Part shown: positions 10,449-19,088 of the stretch, in pieces | How positions within the stretch are numbered: the first letter of the stretch is position 1 | Layout: every line of letters begins with the position of its first letter | The notes under the pieces: model-generated | Seen by the model: only the letters and a program-made list of their open reading frames with translations | Told to the model about the DNA's origin: nothing | Databases searched by the model: none | Translations under genes and position numbers: made by a program | Assembly (NCBI GenBank): GCA_910589185.1 | Contig: CAJUSU010000002.1 | Span: 1-64,000, forward strand | Source: an uncultured Clostridia bacterium | GTDB taxonomy: Bacteria > Bacillota > Clostridia > TANB77 > CAG-508 | Direction: 5' to 3' | DNA length: 64,000 nucleotides

Positions 10449-11174
10449 ATGGAAAAGGATTTTATTGAATCTAATGGAGAGAAGATATATTTTTATGTTC
10501 AAAGAAAAAATATTAAGAATATTAATCTAAAAGTGAACATAGATAAAAAAGTAACTTTATCAATACCTATGAAAATGCCATTAGATAAAGCAAAAGACTT
10601 TGTCAAGAAAAAAGCAAATTGGATAAAAAAACAACAAGACTTTTATGATACATTTGCAGAACAAAGAGAAAATATAACTTTTGAAGATGGAGAAACAGTT
10701 TACTTATTAGGAAAGCAATATAAAATGAAAGTTATTTCAGATAATTATAACAAGATTGTTATAAATAATAAATATATTGAAATCCATATAAAAGAAAAAT
10801 ATATAGCAAATAAAACTTATATAAAAAAAGTTTATGAAAAATGGTTAAAACAATATGCTTTGGATGTTCTAGAATATATGGTGATAAAATATCAAAAAAC
10901 ATTAAAAAAATATGGTATAAAAATTCCTAAAATAGAAGTAAGACAGATGAAAACAAGATGGGGAAGTTGTATACCAGCATGTAATAAGGTTATATTTAAT
11001 TTGAATTTAATAAAGACTCCAATGTGTTGCATTGAATATGTTGTTTTACATGAATTATCTCATTTTAAACATCAAAATCATAGTAAAAATTTTTATAATT
11101 TTATTACAATATTCATGCCGGATTGGAAAGAGCGTAAGAAAATATTAGATGAAGAATTTATGGGAGTAGTATAG
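10449..11174 (+). CDS. M48/DUF45-type zinc metallopeptidase of the RM operon
   Basis: This 241-residue protein of the YgjP-like (DUF45) family has the zinc-peptidase motif HELSH near residue 201, followed by HQNHSKNFY, which supplies the third ligand region. TRWGSC, also typical of the family, is near residue 175. It starts 20 bases after hsdR behind AAAGGATG. Genes of this family are often found directly behind hsdR. The substrate is unknown; protection from or processing of the restriction complex is a guess. Confidence 0.85.
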   Translation: MEKDFIESNGEKIYFYVQRKNIKNINLKVNIDKKVTLSIPMKMPLDKAKDFVKKKANWIKKQQDFYDTFAEQRENITFEDGETVYLLGKQYKMKVISDNYNKIVINNKYIEIHIKEKYIANKTYIKKVYEKWLKQYALDVLEYMVIKYQKTLKKYGIKIPKIEVRQMKTRWGSCIPACNKVIFNLNLIKTPMCCIEYVVLHELSHFKHQNHSKNFYNFITIFMPDWKERKKILDEEFMGVV

Positions 11175-11247
11175 CGTATGAATAACTTTAAAGAATTTTT
11201 GGAAATACCAAAAAAATAAATAATTGTATTTTTTGGGGGAAAGAATT

Positions 11248-13044
11248 ATGCCAAATTTTGAAGTGAATAATGTATCAGTAAACACTTTATTAGGTTTTGT
11301 AAGTGATGGAACAATTGCAATACCTGAAATCCAAAGACCATTTGTATGGGATTCTACAAAAGTAAGAAACTTAATTGATTCTTTATATAAAGGTTATCCA
11401 GTAGGATATATAATTACATGGAAAAGTCCAGATGTAAAATTAAAAGATGGAGCTGCATCTGAAGGAAAGCAAGTATTAATAGATGGACAGCAAAGAATAA
11501 CAGCATTAACAGCTGCTTTATTGGGACAAGAAGTATTAGATAGTAATTATAAAAAGAAAAGAATAAAAATTGCTTTTAATATTAAAGAGGAAGAGTTTCA
11601 AACTTTGAATCCTGCAATAGAAAAACAAGATGAATGGATACCAGATATATCAGAATTTATGAAGGACGGAAATATAGATACATGGCAATTCGTTACTGAT
11701 TATTCAAATAAATATGAAATGAGTCCAAATGAAGTTAACAAAAGAATTAATAAGCTATTAGCTATAAAGAATGTTACTATTGGAAGAATTGAGTTGGGTT
11801 CGTCACTAGATATAGATACTATTACTGAAATATTTGTTAGAATAAATTCAGAAGGTGTAGTATTATCTCAAGCTGATTTTGCTATGTCTAAAATAAGTGT
11901 TAATGAACAATATGAAGGAAATGATATAAGAAAAGCAATTGATTATTTCTGTCATTTTGCTAAAACACCAGTTGATTATGACAATATTAAAAATAATGAT
12001 ATTGAATTTAGTAAAAAGGACATATTCAGAAAAATAGAATGGATAAAAGAAAAAAACGAAGATTTATATTTGCCTTCATATACTGATGTTTTAAGAGTAG
12101 CTTTTACATATAAATTTAAAAGAGGCAAGTTAGCCGATCTAGTAAGTTTATTATCAGGACGTGATTTTGAAACTAGAGAATATAGGGAAGATATAGTTGA
12201 AGATAGCTTTAAGACATTATATGATGGGATAAAACAATTTGTAAATCAAAGTAATTTTGAAAGATATATAATGATATTAAAATCTGCTGGTATAATAGAT
12301 AATAGTTTAGTAGGATCTCAAAATGTATTAAACTTTGGATATATATTGTATTTAGTATTGAGAGAAAAGAATGTTGAGCCTAATAAAATACAAACTTTGA
12401 TAAGAAGATGGGTTATAATGTCAATTTTAACTCAAAGATATACATCATCACCAGAATCAGCTTTTGATTATGATATTAGAAGATTAAATAATAGTTCAGA
12501 CATTGAAAAATACATTAGAGAGGAAGAAGAAAGACAATTATCTGAATCTTTTTGGACAAATTATTTAGTAGACAGATTAAATACACCTGTAACAAGTAGT
12601 CCTTTTTGGAAAACATTTCTAGCATCACAAATATTTTTGGGAGATAGAGGATTTCTATCAGATAGTATTAAAGTACAGTATTTGATTGAAAATAGAGGAG
12701 ACGTGCATCATATTTTTCCAAAAGATTATTTACAAAAAAATGGATATAACAATAAACAACAATATAATCAAATAGCTAATTTTGCTATGCTACAAACAGA
12801 AATAAATATAGCGGTAAGTAATAGAGCCCCAAAAGATTATATGTCAGATGTAAAAGCCCAATGTAATGGAGAAAAAAATAAATATGGCTTAATAAATTCA
12901 GAAGAAGACTTATATAAGAATTTAGAGGAAAATGCTATACCTAAAGAATTAATTAATATGTCTGTTGCAGATTATGAGGAATTTCTACAGAAAAGAAGAG
13001 TTTTAATGGCTAATAAAATTAGAGAATATTTTTATAAATTATAA
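11248..13044 (+). CDS. DUF262 (GmrS-like) protein with C-terminal HNH (GmrD/DUF1524-like) nuclease
   Basis: The protein starts MPNFEVNNVSV behind GGGGGA at 11234-11239; an in-frame TTG further up lacks its own site. The N-terminal part is a DUF262/ParB-like domain, with IPEIQRPFVWD near residue 30 and LIDGQQRITAL near 78, the nucleotide-binding signature of GmrS. The C-terminal part carries VHHIFPKDYL near residue 485 and NQIANFAMLQ, the HNH motif of GmrD-type nucleases. Proteins of this design are nucleotide-dependent restriction enzymes aimed at modified (for example glucosylated hydroxymethyl) DNA. It is the last gene before a terminator. The target modification cannot be told from sequence. 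Confidence 0.85.
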   Translation: MPNFEVNNVSVNTLLGFVSDGTIAIPEIQRPFVWDSTKVRNLIDSLYKGYPVGYIITWKSPDVKLKDGAASEGKQVLIDGQQRITALTAALLGQEVLDSNYKKKRIKIAFNIKEEEFQTLNPAIEKQDEWIPDISEFMKDGNIDTWQFVTDYSNKYEMSPNEVNKRINKLLAIKNVTIGRIELGSSLDIDTITEIFVRINSEGVVLSQADFAMSKISVNEQYEGNDIRKAIDYFCHFAKTPVDYDNIKNNDIEFSKKDIFRKIEWIKEKNEDLYLPSYTDVLRVAFTYKFKRGKLADLVSLLSGRDFETREYREDIVEDSFKTLYDGIKQFVNQSNFERYIMILKSAGIIDNSLVGSQNVLNFGYILYLVLREKNVEPNKIQTLIRRWVIMSILTQRYTSSPESAFDYDIRRLNNSSDIEKYIREEEERQLSESFWTNYLVDRLNTPVTSSPFWKTFLASQIFLGDRGFLSDSIKVQYLIENRGDVHHIFPKDYLQKNGYNNKQQYNQIANFAMLQTEINIAVSNRAPKDYMSDVKAQCNGEKNKYGLINSEEDLYKNLEENAIPKELINMSVADYEEFLQKRRVLMANKIREYFYKL

Positions 13045-13052
13045 AACTAAAG

Positions 13053-13102
13053 AAAAGCAAAATAATTTTGTAAGACTAACTACATTATTATTTTGCTTTT
13101 TT
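13053..13102 (+). terminator. Terminator of the RM operon
   Basis: The arms AAAAGCAAAATAAT (13053-13066) and ATTATTTTGCTTTT (13087-13100) pair perfectly and are followed by T residues. It lies just after the DUF262 gene. Confidence 0.85.
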
Positions 13103-13179
13103 ATAAGAAATAATATATTGATACATAATATAAAATTAATTGGAAAATAAGAGCATGAAAGGAATGAAAAAAATTAGAT

Positions 13180-15936
13180 ATGAAAAGAATAAGTGCTGAA
13201 AAAGAAATAACATATATATCAAATGTAATAGAAAAAAATATTGAATATTATGAACAAATAAAAGACAAGGGCTTTTTATCTGAGAATATTCTTGCTCAAT
13301 TAAGGAATCTGATTGAAGATGTTGCAATATTAATAAATAATAGAGAAAACAATCAAAGTTTAGATACGCAATATGAAAATGTATCACCATCTCTAGATTT
13401 TTTAAAAGGAAAGTCAAAGTATAAGTTCATATTAGATTTCTATAATTTTTTAAAAGGAACATCATCACATTATACACCAAGTGAAGATGGGGCAGAAAAG
13501 TTAGTAGCATATTATTTTAGATATATTTGTTTAACTAAGAAATTATTACATTCTGATTATAATATTGAAATAATAAAAAACATTGATAAATTTCCGATAT
13601 ATGACGATAAATCAATGAGAGAAAATTATGATCTTATTTGTAATGTAGTTGAGAAAGAGAAAGATACTCCATCTAAATTCATAAAAGGGAAATTTTATGT
13701 ACAAAAAGTTAATACTATTTATTCTAATGGAGATATATATTATGAAATAACATTATCCAAAGCAACTGATTATCAAAATAAATTTGAGCATATTACACTT
13801 TATTCTAAAAAATACATACCAAATAATTATTCGGTGAATGTTTCAGTCTTAGACAAAGATGTTGATTTAAATATTGGAAAATCAAGAATAAAAATTATTA
13901 ATGATTATAAGGTAGCAATTAGAATATGTGAATTAAAAAATATATTTTTATTCTTGGGAGGAAACAAACAATTTGGTGAAAGTTACAGAGAGTATAGAAA
14001 CTTAATGGAATATTTAACTGATAGCCAAAACACAATTACCAATATACTTTGTATGGATAATGAAAATTATATAAAGATAAAGAATAAACTTCAAGATGGA
14101 GCAGAAAATCACTATATTACAGAGATGTTTGACAAAATGAGAGATATTATAATAAATAATAAAAAAGGGCATAACATATTAAGATATTTTACTACTAATA
14201 TGGAGAACATTGTAATTAGAGATCAGAAAGACGATAACACTAATTTTGTGTTTCAAGACTTATACATATTACCTCAAAGTGGGATGTTTGATAGTATGCC
14301 GTATGCAATGTCCTTATATAAACATAATATATCATGGCAACATTTAGCTAAAGCAATTGATATGTATAATAAAGATGAAGAACTACTGTATAATCTTGTA
14401 AAAAATAATATTGAAAATGAAAATAAACTTTATACATCAACCAAGGATATTAATTATTTTGAAAATATTCCAGGTTTAATAGATAAATTTAATAAAAGGC
14501 TTCTAAATATAAAATCAAGAAGTAATAATTTATTAAAATTAGAAAATGAAATGATTTATATAGATTCTTACGAAAAAGATACAATTGAAATTATCTCATT
14601 AATAAAGAATTATTCAGAGACTTATAATGTAGACTTGAGAAACACAATTGATATATATAAGTTATTCGAATCCCAAGATGATGTTTCAAAAGATAAGGAA
14701 GATATTCTACAAAAAATATTTAGAACAAGTTCTGTTGCATTTATATATGGTCCTGCTGGAACAGGAAAGACAAAAATGATTGAAATATTATCGGCAGCAT
14801 TTAAAAGTTACAATAAGTGCTTTCTTGCAAATACAAATACAGCAGTAACTAATATGAAAACAAGGATAGGAAACATAGAAAATTCATTTTTTTTAACAAT
14901 CTCTAATTATATAAGAAATAATTCAATTGAATGTGATATTTTATTTATAGATGAATGCAGTATGGTAAGCAATGCAGATATGATTAAAATACTAAGAAAA
15001 CAAAGATACCAAGCAATAATACTAGTAGGAGATATTTATCAGATAGAATCGATAAAGTATGGCAATTGGTTTCAATTTTGCAATAAGTATTTTAATGATG
15101 ATATTGTTTATAATTTAAAGGATACCCATAGGACATCAGATATTGATTTGATGGAGTTATGGGAAAGTGTAAGATTTAATAATAAAAAGGCAATAAATAT
15201 TTTAAGTAATCAGGAATACACTCAGCCATTATCAAAAGAAATATTTGATAAAACTTCGTCTGATGAAGTTATATTATGTTTGAATTATGATGGGATGTAT
15301 GGAATTAATAACATAAATAGAGTAAAACAGCAATTAAATCAAAATAAAGAATATAATTTTGGAATAGACACATATAAAGTGGATGATCCAATATTATTTA
15401 ATGATTGTCCAAGATTTAATAATTTTCTTTATAATAATTTAAAAGGAATTATAAAAAATATAGAAGAAGATAAAGATAATAATTGTATGTGGTTTACTAT
15501 TGAAGTAGATAAAGACTCTATAAATGAATTTTTTAGACCATTTGACGTTGAAATTCTGGAGAGTGAAATTTTAGGAAAAGTAAATATTCGTTTTAAGGTA
15601 AATGAATATATAGATAAAGAAGATGATGAGAATGAATATGATCACATTATTCCTTTTAATTTATCTTATGCTATTTCTATACATAGAGCTCAAGGATTAG
15701 AATATGATAGTGTAAAGATTGTAATAACATCTAACATAGAAGATAGAATTACAAAAAACATATTTTATACTGCAATAACTAGAGCAAAAAATAAATTGAA
15801 AATATATTGGAATTCAGATAGTCAAACTAAAATATTTGATAATTTTGATAAGAGAGAGAATAGTAGAGATTTATCAATATTAAGACAAAAAATAGATAAA
15901 AAGGAAGCAGATGAGAGCAAATTCAATGTTTTTTAA
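13180..15936 (+). CDS. Orphan superfamily 1 helicase/ATPase, 918 aa
   Basis: The C-terminal half is an SF1 (UvrD/RecD-like) motor. Walker A is GPAGTGKTKM near residue 523, motif II FIDECSMVS near 593, a GDIYQIES motif III near 624, AISIHRAQGLEYD (motif V) near 830, and TAITRAKNKLKIYW (motif VI) near 865. The first 500 residues match nothing I recognise and show no nuclease motif. It stands alone between a terminator and the Fic promoter, inside the defence island. Inference: a helicase-type antiphage protein, perhaps with a novel N-terminal sensor or effector. A RecD-like repair helicase is the alternative. Confidence 0.7.
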   Translation: MKRISAEKEITYISNVIEKNIEYYEQIKDKGFLSENILAQLRNLIEDVAILINNRENNQSLDTQYENVSPSLDFLKGKSKYKFILDFYNFLKGTSSHYTPSEDGAEKLVAYYFRYICLTKKLLHSDYNIEIIKNIDKFPIYDDKSMRENYDLICNVVEKEKDTPSKFIKGKFYVQKVNTIYSNGDIYYEITLSKATDYQNKFEHITLYSKKYIPNNYSVNVSVLDKDVDLNIGKSRIKIINDYKVAIRICELKNIFLFLGGNKQFGESYREYRNLMEYLTDSQNTITNILCMDNENYIKIKNKLQDGAENHYITEMFDKMRDIIINNKKGHNILRYFTTNMENIVIRDQKDDNTNFVFQDLYILPQSGMFDSMPYAMSLYKHNISWQHLAKAIDMYNKDEELLYNLVKNNIENENKLYTSTKDINYFENIPGLIDKFNKRLLNIKSRSNNLLKLENEMIYIDSYEKDTIEIISLIKNYSETYNVDLRNTIDIYKLFESQDDVSKDKEDILQKIFRTSSVAFIYGPAGTGKTKMIEILSAAFKSYNKCFLANTNTAVTNMKTRIGNIENSFFLTISNYIRNNSIECDILFIDECSMVSNADMIKILRKQRYQAIILVGDIYQIESIKYGNWFQFCNKYFNDDIVYNLKDTHRTSDIDLMELWESVRFNNKKAINILSNQEYTQPLSKEIFDKTSSDEVILCLNYDGMYGINNINRVKQQLNQNKEYNFGIDTYKVDDPILFNDCPRFNNFLYNNLKGIIKNIEEDKDNNCMWFTIEVDKDSINEFFRPFDVEILESEILGKVNIRFKVNEYIDKEDDENEYDHIIPFNLSYAISIHRAQGLEYDSVKIVITSNIEDRITKNIFYTAITRAKNKLKIYWNSDSQTKIFDNFDKRENSRDLSILRQKIDKKEADESKFNVF

Positions 15937-15966
15937 TTAAATTTATATAAAATATTTTTATAATCG

Positions 15967-16009
15967 AAAGTGCAATTTCTTGTTATTTAAAGTGCAAAAA
16001 TTGCACTTT
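15967..16009 (+). promoter_or_regulatory. Operator-like palindrome upstream of the Fic gene
   Basis: AAAGTGCAA (15967-15975) is followed by a perfect palindrome AAAGTGCAA-N3-TTGCACTTT (15989-16009). The palindrome ends six bases before the -35 box. Placement suggests a repressor site. The Fic protein itself has a C-terminal winged-helix-like domain and may be the repressor. Confidence 0.6.
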
Positions 16010-16014
16010 AAATA

Positions 16015-16043
16015 TTGATATTATATCTTATAATTGATATAAT
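16015..16043 (+). promoter_or_regulatory. Sigma-A promoter of the Fic gene
   Basis: TTGATA (16015-16020), 17 bases, TATAAT (16038-16043). Translation starts at 16064 behind AGGAGG. Confidence 0.75.
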
Positions 16044-16063
16044 ATATATAGGAGGTATTTCTA

Positions 16064-17122
16064 ATGAATAAAAAGAAAAATTGGAATTTAGAATTATCAG
16101 AATATATTAAACAAGGTGAACCAAATCAAGTAGAGAAAACTAAAACATGGGAAACAGCAATTGGTTTGCAAGATGTTGATGGATTAAAACCTTCAAAATA
16201 CTTAATAAAAACTGCTAAAGAACATATTGAAGGAACAATAGATATTGAAGAAGTCAAAGCAAGAATAGATGAATATTATGAAGTTCAAGGTAGCAGAAAA
16301 AAATTTGAAAAAGAAAATGAAGAAGCAGATAAAGTTGCAGTAAGGATAACAGAAATATTAAGTGAAAAAGCATTTAATTTTTCACCAACAGAATTATTAA
16401 ATATTCATAAAAGATTATTTAAAGATGTATTTGATGGAGCAGGGGTATATAGAGATTATAATTTTACTAAAAAAGAATGGGTATTAAATGGAGATACAGT
16501 AATATATGCATCATTTGATACCATTAAAGAAACATTAGAATATGATTTTGAGCAAGAAAAAACCTTTTCATATAAAGGATTAAGCTTAGATGAATCAATC
16601 AAACATCTATGTAGATTCACATCAAATATTTGGCAAGTACATCCATTTTGCGAAGGAAATACAAGGACAACTGCAGTATTTATAATAAAATATTTAAGAA
16701 CTTTTGGATTTAATATTAATGATGAAGTATTTGCTGATAATTCATGGTATTTTAGAAACTCATTAGTAAGAGCTAATTACAAGAATTTTCAAAAAAATAT
16801 ATTTGAAGATACATCGTTTTTAGAAAAATTCTTTTATAACCTGCTAACAAATGCTAATAATGAATTAAAGAATAGATATACACATATAGATAATATTCAA
16901 AGTGCAAATGAAAATAATTTAAATGGCAACAATTGCACTTTAGAAGAACAAGCAATTATAAACATATTAAAGAAAGATTCAGGTGCTATACAAGAAGAAA
17001 TAGCAAAGCAAATAAATAAATCTGTTAGAACTGTAAAAACATATATGGCAGAAATGCAAGAAAAAGGTTTAATTGAAAGAAAAAATGGTAAAAAGAATGG
17101 CGAATGGATAGTGAACGAGTAA
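16064..17122 (+). CDS. Fic family protein (putative AMPylase) with C-terminal HTH
   Basis: The catalytic motif HPFCEGNTR sits near residue 192 and matches HPFx(D/E)GNxR, so AMP transfer to a protein target is the expected reaction. Residues 1-90 include a helical region resembling those that precede Fic cores. I could not find a clear inhibitory (S/T)xxxE(G/N) helix by eye. Residues 290-352 form a helix-turn-helix (AIQEEIAKQINKSVRTVKTY), suggesting DNA binding and autoregulation at the palindrome upstream. The coding sequence repeats the operator half-sites in divergent order: AAAGTGCAA at 16899-16907 and TTGCACTTT at 16933-16941. Toxin, toxin-antitoxin regulator or signalling roles are all possible. 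Confidence 0.85.
   Translation: MNKKKNWNLELSEYIKQGEPNQVEKTKTWETAIGLQDVDGLKPSKYLIKTAKEHIEGTIDIEEVKARIDEYYEVQGSRKKFEKENEEADKVAVRITEILSEKAFNFSPTELLNIHKRLFKDVFDGAGVYRDYNFTKKEWVLNGDTVIYASFDTIKETLEYDFEQEKTFSYKGLSLDESIKHLCRFTSNIWQVHPFCEGNTRTTAVFIIKYLRTFGFNINDEVFADNSWYFRNSLVRANYKNFQKNIFEDTSFLEKFFYNLLTNANNELKNRYTHIDNIQSANENNLNGNNCTLEEQAIINILKKDSGAIQEEIAKQINKSVRTVKTYMAEMQEKGLIERKNGKKNGEWIVNE
16899..16941 (+). repeat. Second copy of the Fic operator half-sites, inside the gene
   Basis: AAAGTGCAA (16899-16907) and TTGCACTTT (16933-16941) are the same two 9-mers that form the upstream palindrome, here 25 bases apart. They lie between the Fic core and the HTH domain. They could bind the same regulator, allowing looping or a roadblock, or form a hairpin in the mRNA. 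Confidence 0.5.
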
Positions 17123-17147
17123 TAGTAAGTTATCGAGGTGTTAATAG

Positions 17148-17908
17148 ATGAAAGTATTACATATTGATATGGATTTCTTTTTGAATGAAAAAACTTCTTT
17201 TGAATCTCCTAGAGCATCTTCAGATTTTTATTACCCTTGGAAAGAATGTGGTGTAATTAATTTTTTAGAAGAAAGATTAGGTTTAAACAAAAATAATAAA
17301 ATAGAAGGGAGAATATATATAAAACATTAAGGGAGTTTTTATTTTTGAAAAGAACAAATAGAAAATAAAACATTAAAAATTCCTTTTGAAGTAATTCATA
17401 TAGATTCACACATGGATTTGGGATTAGGTTACGGAAGTTGGAGAATAATAATGGATGATCTTATTAGCAAGGATATGGATAAAAGGTTAATGTATATGAA
17501 AGAATAATCTTAAACCAAATGAAGGGGACTACCTTCTCTATGCTATTTCCCTTCGTTTGGATTAGTAAATTAGTTCATGTTCCAAATATAAATGATAAGC
17601 AAAGAAATGATTATATTTTATATACTATGGAAAACTGTAAGGATGGAGCAGATAATATTCAATTATGCCATCATACTAGAGTATCATCTATTTTATTTAA
17701 TGATATTTATGATAATGAAGTACAATTGCAAAAATATTATAAATATTGTATTTTTGAACCAAAAGTAAAATTTAATATAATTGACGCTAATAATGATTAT
17801 TTACATAGTAGCTATGATTTTATTACTTTTGCTATATCTCCAAATTATACACCTAAAGAAGCGGATTTTATTATTAATATTATGAAAGAATACATTGATG
17901 AAATATAG
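17148..17908 (+). pseudogene. UPF0489-like (arginase-fold) gene, decayed
   Basis: The start, VLHIDMDFFLN (from 17148), and the later VIHIDSHMDLGLGYG (near 17394) are the paired D-x-D and D-x-H-x-D elements of the UPF0489 group. The end, AISPNYTPKEADFIIN (near 17832-17880), also fits. The reading is interrupted by TAA at 17328-17330, a stop shortly after, and a shift before 17519, so no full protein can be made. It follows the Fic gene by 25 bases and may once have been co-transcribed with it. The family's reaction is not established. Confidence 0.65.
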
Positions 17909-17945
17909 TTTTATAATCATATAAAAATTCCAATTTCTATAGATA

Positions 17946-17995
17946 AAAAAGTGTGAAAATGACTTTTAAGATAAAAAGTCATTTTCACACTTTTT
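17946..17995. terminator. Strong bidirectional terminator
   Basis: Two 22-base arms (17946-17967 and 17974-17995) pair perfectly around a six-base loop, with A-run and T-run flanks on both sides. It serves the Fic/UPF0489 transcript from the left and the minus-strand remnant genes from the right. Confidence 0.9.
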
Positions 17996-18008
17996 ATTTT
18001 AGATTGTT

Positions 18009-18305
18009 CTATTCCTCAAAACATCCCATAACTAACTGAGCCCCATCCACAAATTCATTTCTATAATACTTCTCAGTAATATAAGTCAAATACCTCATAA
18101 AATCATCATAAAGAAGACTAAGTTGTTTCTGGGCATAAGTTCTATTCTGCTTAGGAATATTCTTCAAAATATTCTCCCTAAAAAAATCAAATTTAAAATT
18201 GTTTTCTCTATCTTGCTTATCTGCATAACACAAATAAGTTTCTTCTCTAAAATCAAACTAGTCCTTCAAAATATCATTTTCATTTACTTCTCTAAAATTA
18301 ACCAT
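18009..18305 (-). pseudogene. Small mobile-element-associated protein (DUF6809-like), nonsense mutated
   Basis: On the minus strand, AGGAGG precedes ATG at 18305-18303 and the frame reads MVNFREVNENDILKD, then TAG (18260-18258), then FDFREETYLCYADKQD and on to 18009. A single stop codon therefore splits an about 98-residue protein. The end ITEKYYRNEFVDGAQLVMG resembles small proteins carried by clostridial integrative elements; this assignment is tentative. It lies directly behind tnpV, whose stop codon overlaps its ribosome site. Confidence 0.5.
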
Positions 18306-18317
18306 ATCTGATTCCTC

Positions 18318-18670
18318 CTATACATATAAAATATCATTAAAAACAATTTCTTCAGCTCTATTTTAATATTATTCATAGCCTGAACCCACTCCATTTGATG
18401 ATGTTCTTTTAAATTTTCATCAATATGTTCAACTTCAGCAAGTTGTTTTATGAGTTCATTCACTTTGTCAGTAGTATTTTCATCTATCTCAATTAAATGT
18501 TGTTTTTAAGTAACACTTATAAGTAATTCAGTATATAAACCCTTTTTATGTTCTTTAATAAAATGTAATCTTAAGCGACCATATTTTCCAATATGTTTTT
18601 CAGGTTGCTTAGGTAAATATAAGTCAGGAATTAAATAATCTCCCTCTCTATGATAAGTAATTTCATTCAT
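18318..18670 (-). pseudogene. TnpV-like transposon-encoded protein, broken
   Basis: Minus-strand reading from ATG 18670 gives YHREGDYLIPDLYLPKQ and IGKYGRLRLHFIKEH, both hallmarks of TnpV proteins of Gram-positive integrative elements, and later HHQMEWVQAMNNI. It is broken by TAA after LISVT (near 18505) and by loss of one A in the run after MNNI, which puts the ending EEIVFNDILYV in another frame. GGAGG lies upstream of the start. It is a marker of a former transposon or ICE at the right end of the island. Confidence 0.8.
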
Positions 18671-18711
18671 TTTCAAAACCTCCAAATTATAAAAAATTAA
18701 AATGTCCCCAA

Positions 18712-18782
18712 TTTATAAATGCTATTTTTGACTTCTTGTGCGACAAGGTTTTTCAGACCTCGGGGACACAATGGGGACAAAA
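18712..18782. repeat. Intergenic repeat with TGTCCCC / GGGGACA ends
   Basis: TGTCCCC near 18712 is inverted relative to GGGGACACAATGGGGACA near 18764-18781. The same vocabulary (GTGTCAG..TTGGGGACAC) recurs between comM and dprA at 26782-26832. Similar dispersed intergenic elements occur in clostridial genomes; function unknown. Confidence 0.4.
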
Positions 18783-18899
18783 GCACCCAAAATTGAGCTA
18801 AAAACGCACAAAAGTTCTTAAAATAAAAATAGCTATAAATGTTGATATTTAGATAAAAACTTAATTTTTCATTAAATTACAAAAAATGCTGCTTAAATT

Positions 18900-18914
18900 C
18901 TCATAACCCGAAGG
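18900..18914 (+). other. tRNA-Met anticodon-loop-like fragment (possible att remnant)
   Basis: CTCATAACCCGAAGG is the anticodon stem-loop sequence of bacterial elongator tRNA-Met (CAT). The flanking bases do not fold into a tRNA, and the T-arm is only vaguely reminiscent. Integrative elements often use tRNA 3' halves as attachment cores, so this may be a decayed att site of the element that left tnpV and the integrase fragment. Confidence 0.3.
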
Positions 18915-18988
18915 ACATAAGATTAAAGGAGTGGCTGAAAGTGTAAAAATTTAAGAAAAATGACGATAATATAAAATCAAAGTAATTG

Positions 18989-19017
18989 TTGAGAAAAAAG
19001 TCATTTTATGGTATAAA
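18989..19017 (+). promoter_or_regulatory. Promoter of the primase-RT operon
   Basis: TTGAGA (18989-18994), 17 bases, TATAAA (19012-19017). An inverted repeat, AAAATGAC/GTCATTTT, brackets the -35 region and could be an operator. Confidence 0.65.
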
Positions 19018-19088
19018 CTATACTAAAGCTACTAAAATAAAGAAAAAATAAGGTGAGTTGTGAAAGATAACTATAGAAAGGAATATAA

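Larger units (their letters stand above)
18671..18988. other. Non-coding stretch upstream of the primase-RT gene
   Basis: No gene is seen. It holds a TGTCCCC...GGGGACAC-type repeat (18712-18782), a short tRNA-like segment (18900-18914), and AAAATGAC (18956-18963), which pairs with GTCATTTT (18999-19006) around the promoter of the next gene. Confidence 0.6.

Noticed and set aside
18900..18975. A complete tRNA-Met gene
   Set aside because: Only the anticodon loop matches; no acceptor, D or T arms can be folded.
18671..19088. A retron-type msr/msd RNA upstream of the RT
   Set aside because: No inverted repeats of the msr/msd layout or branching-G context were found, and the RT is not of the short retron type.
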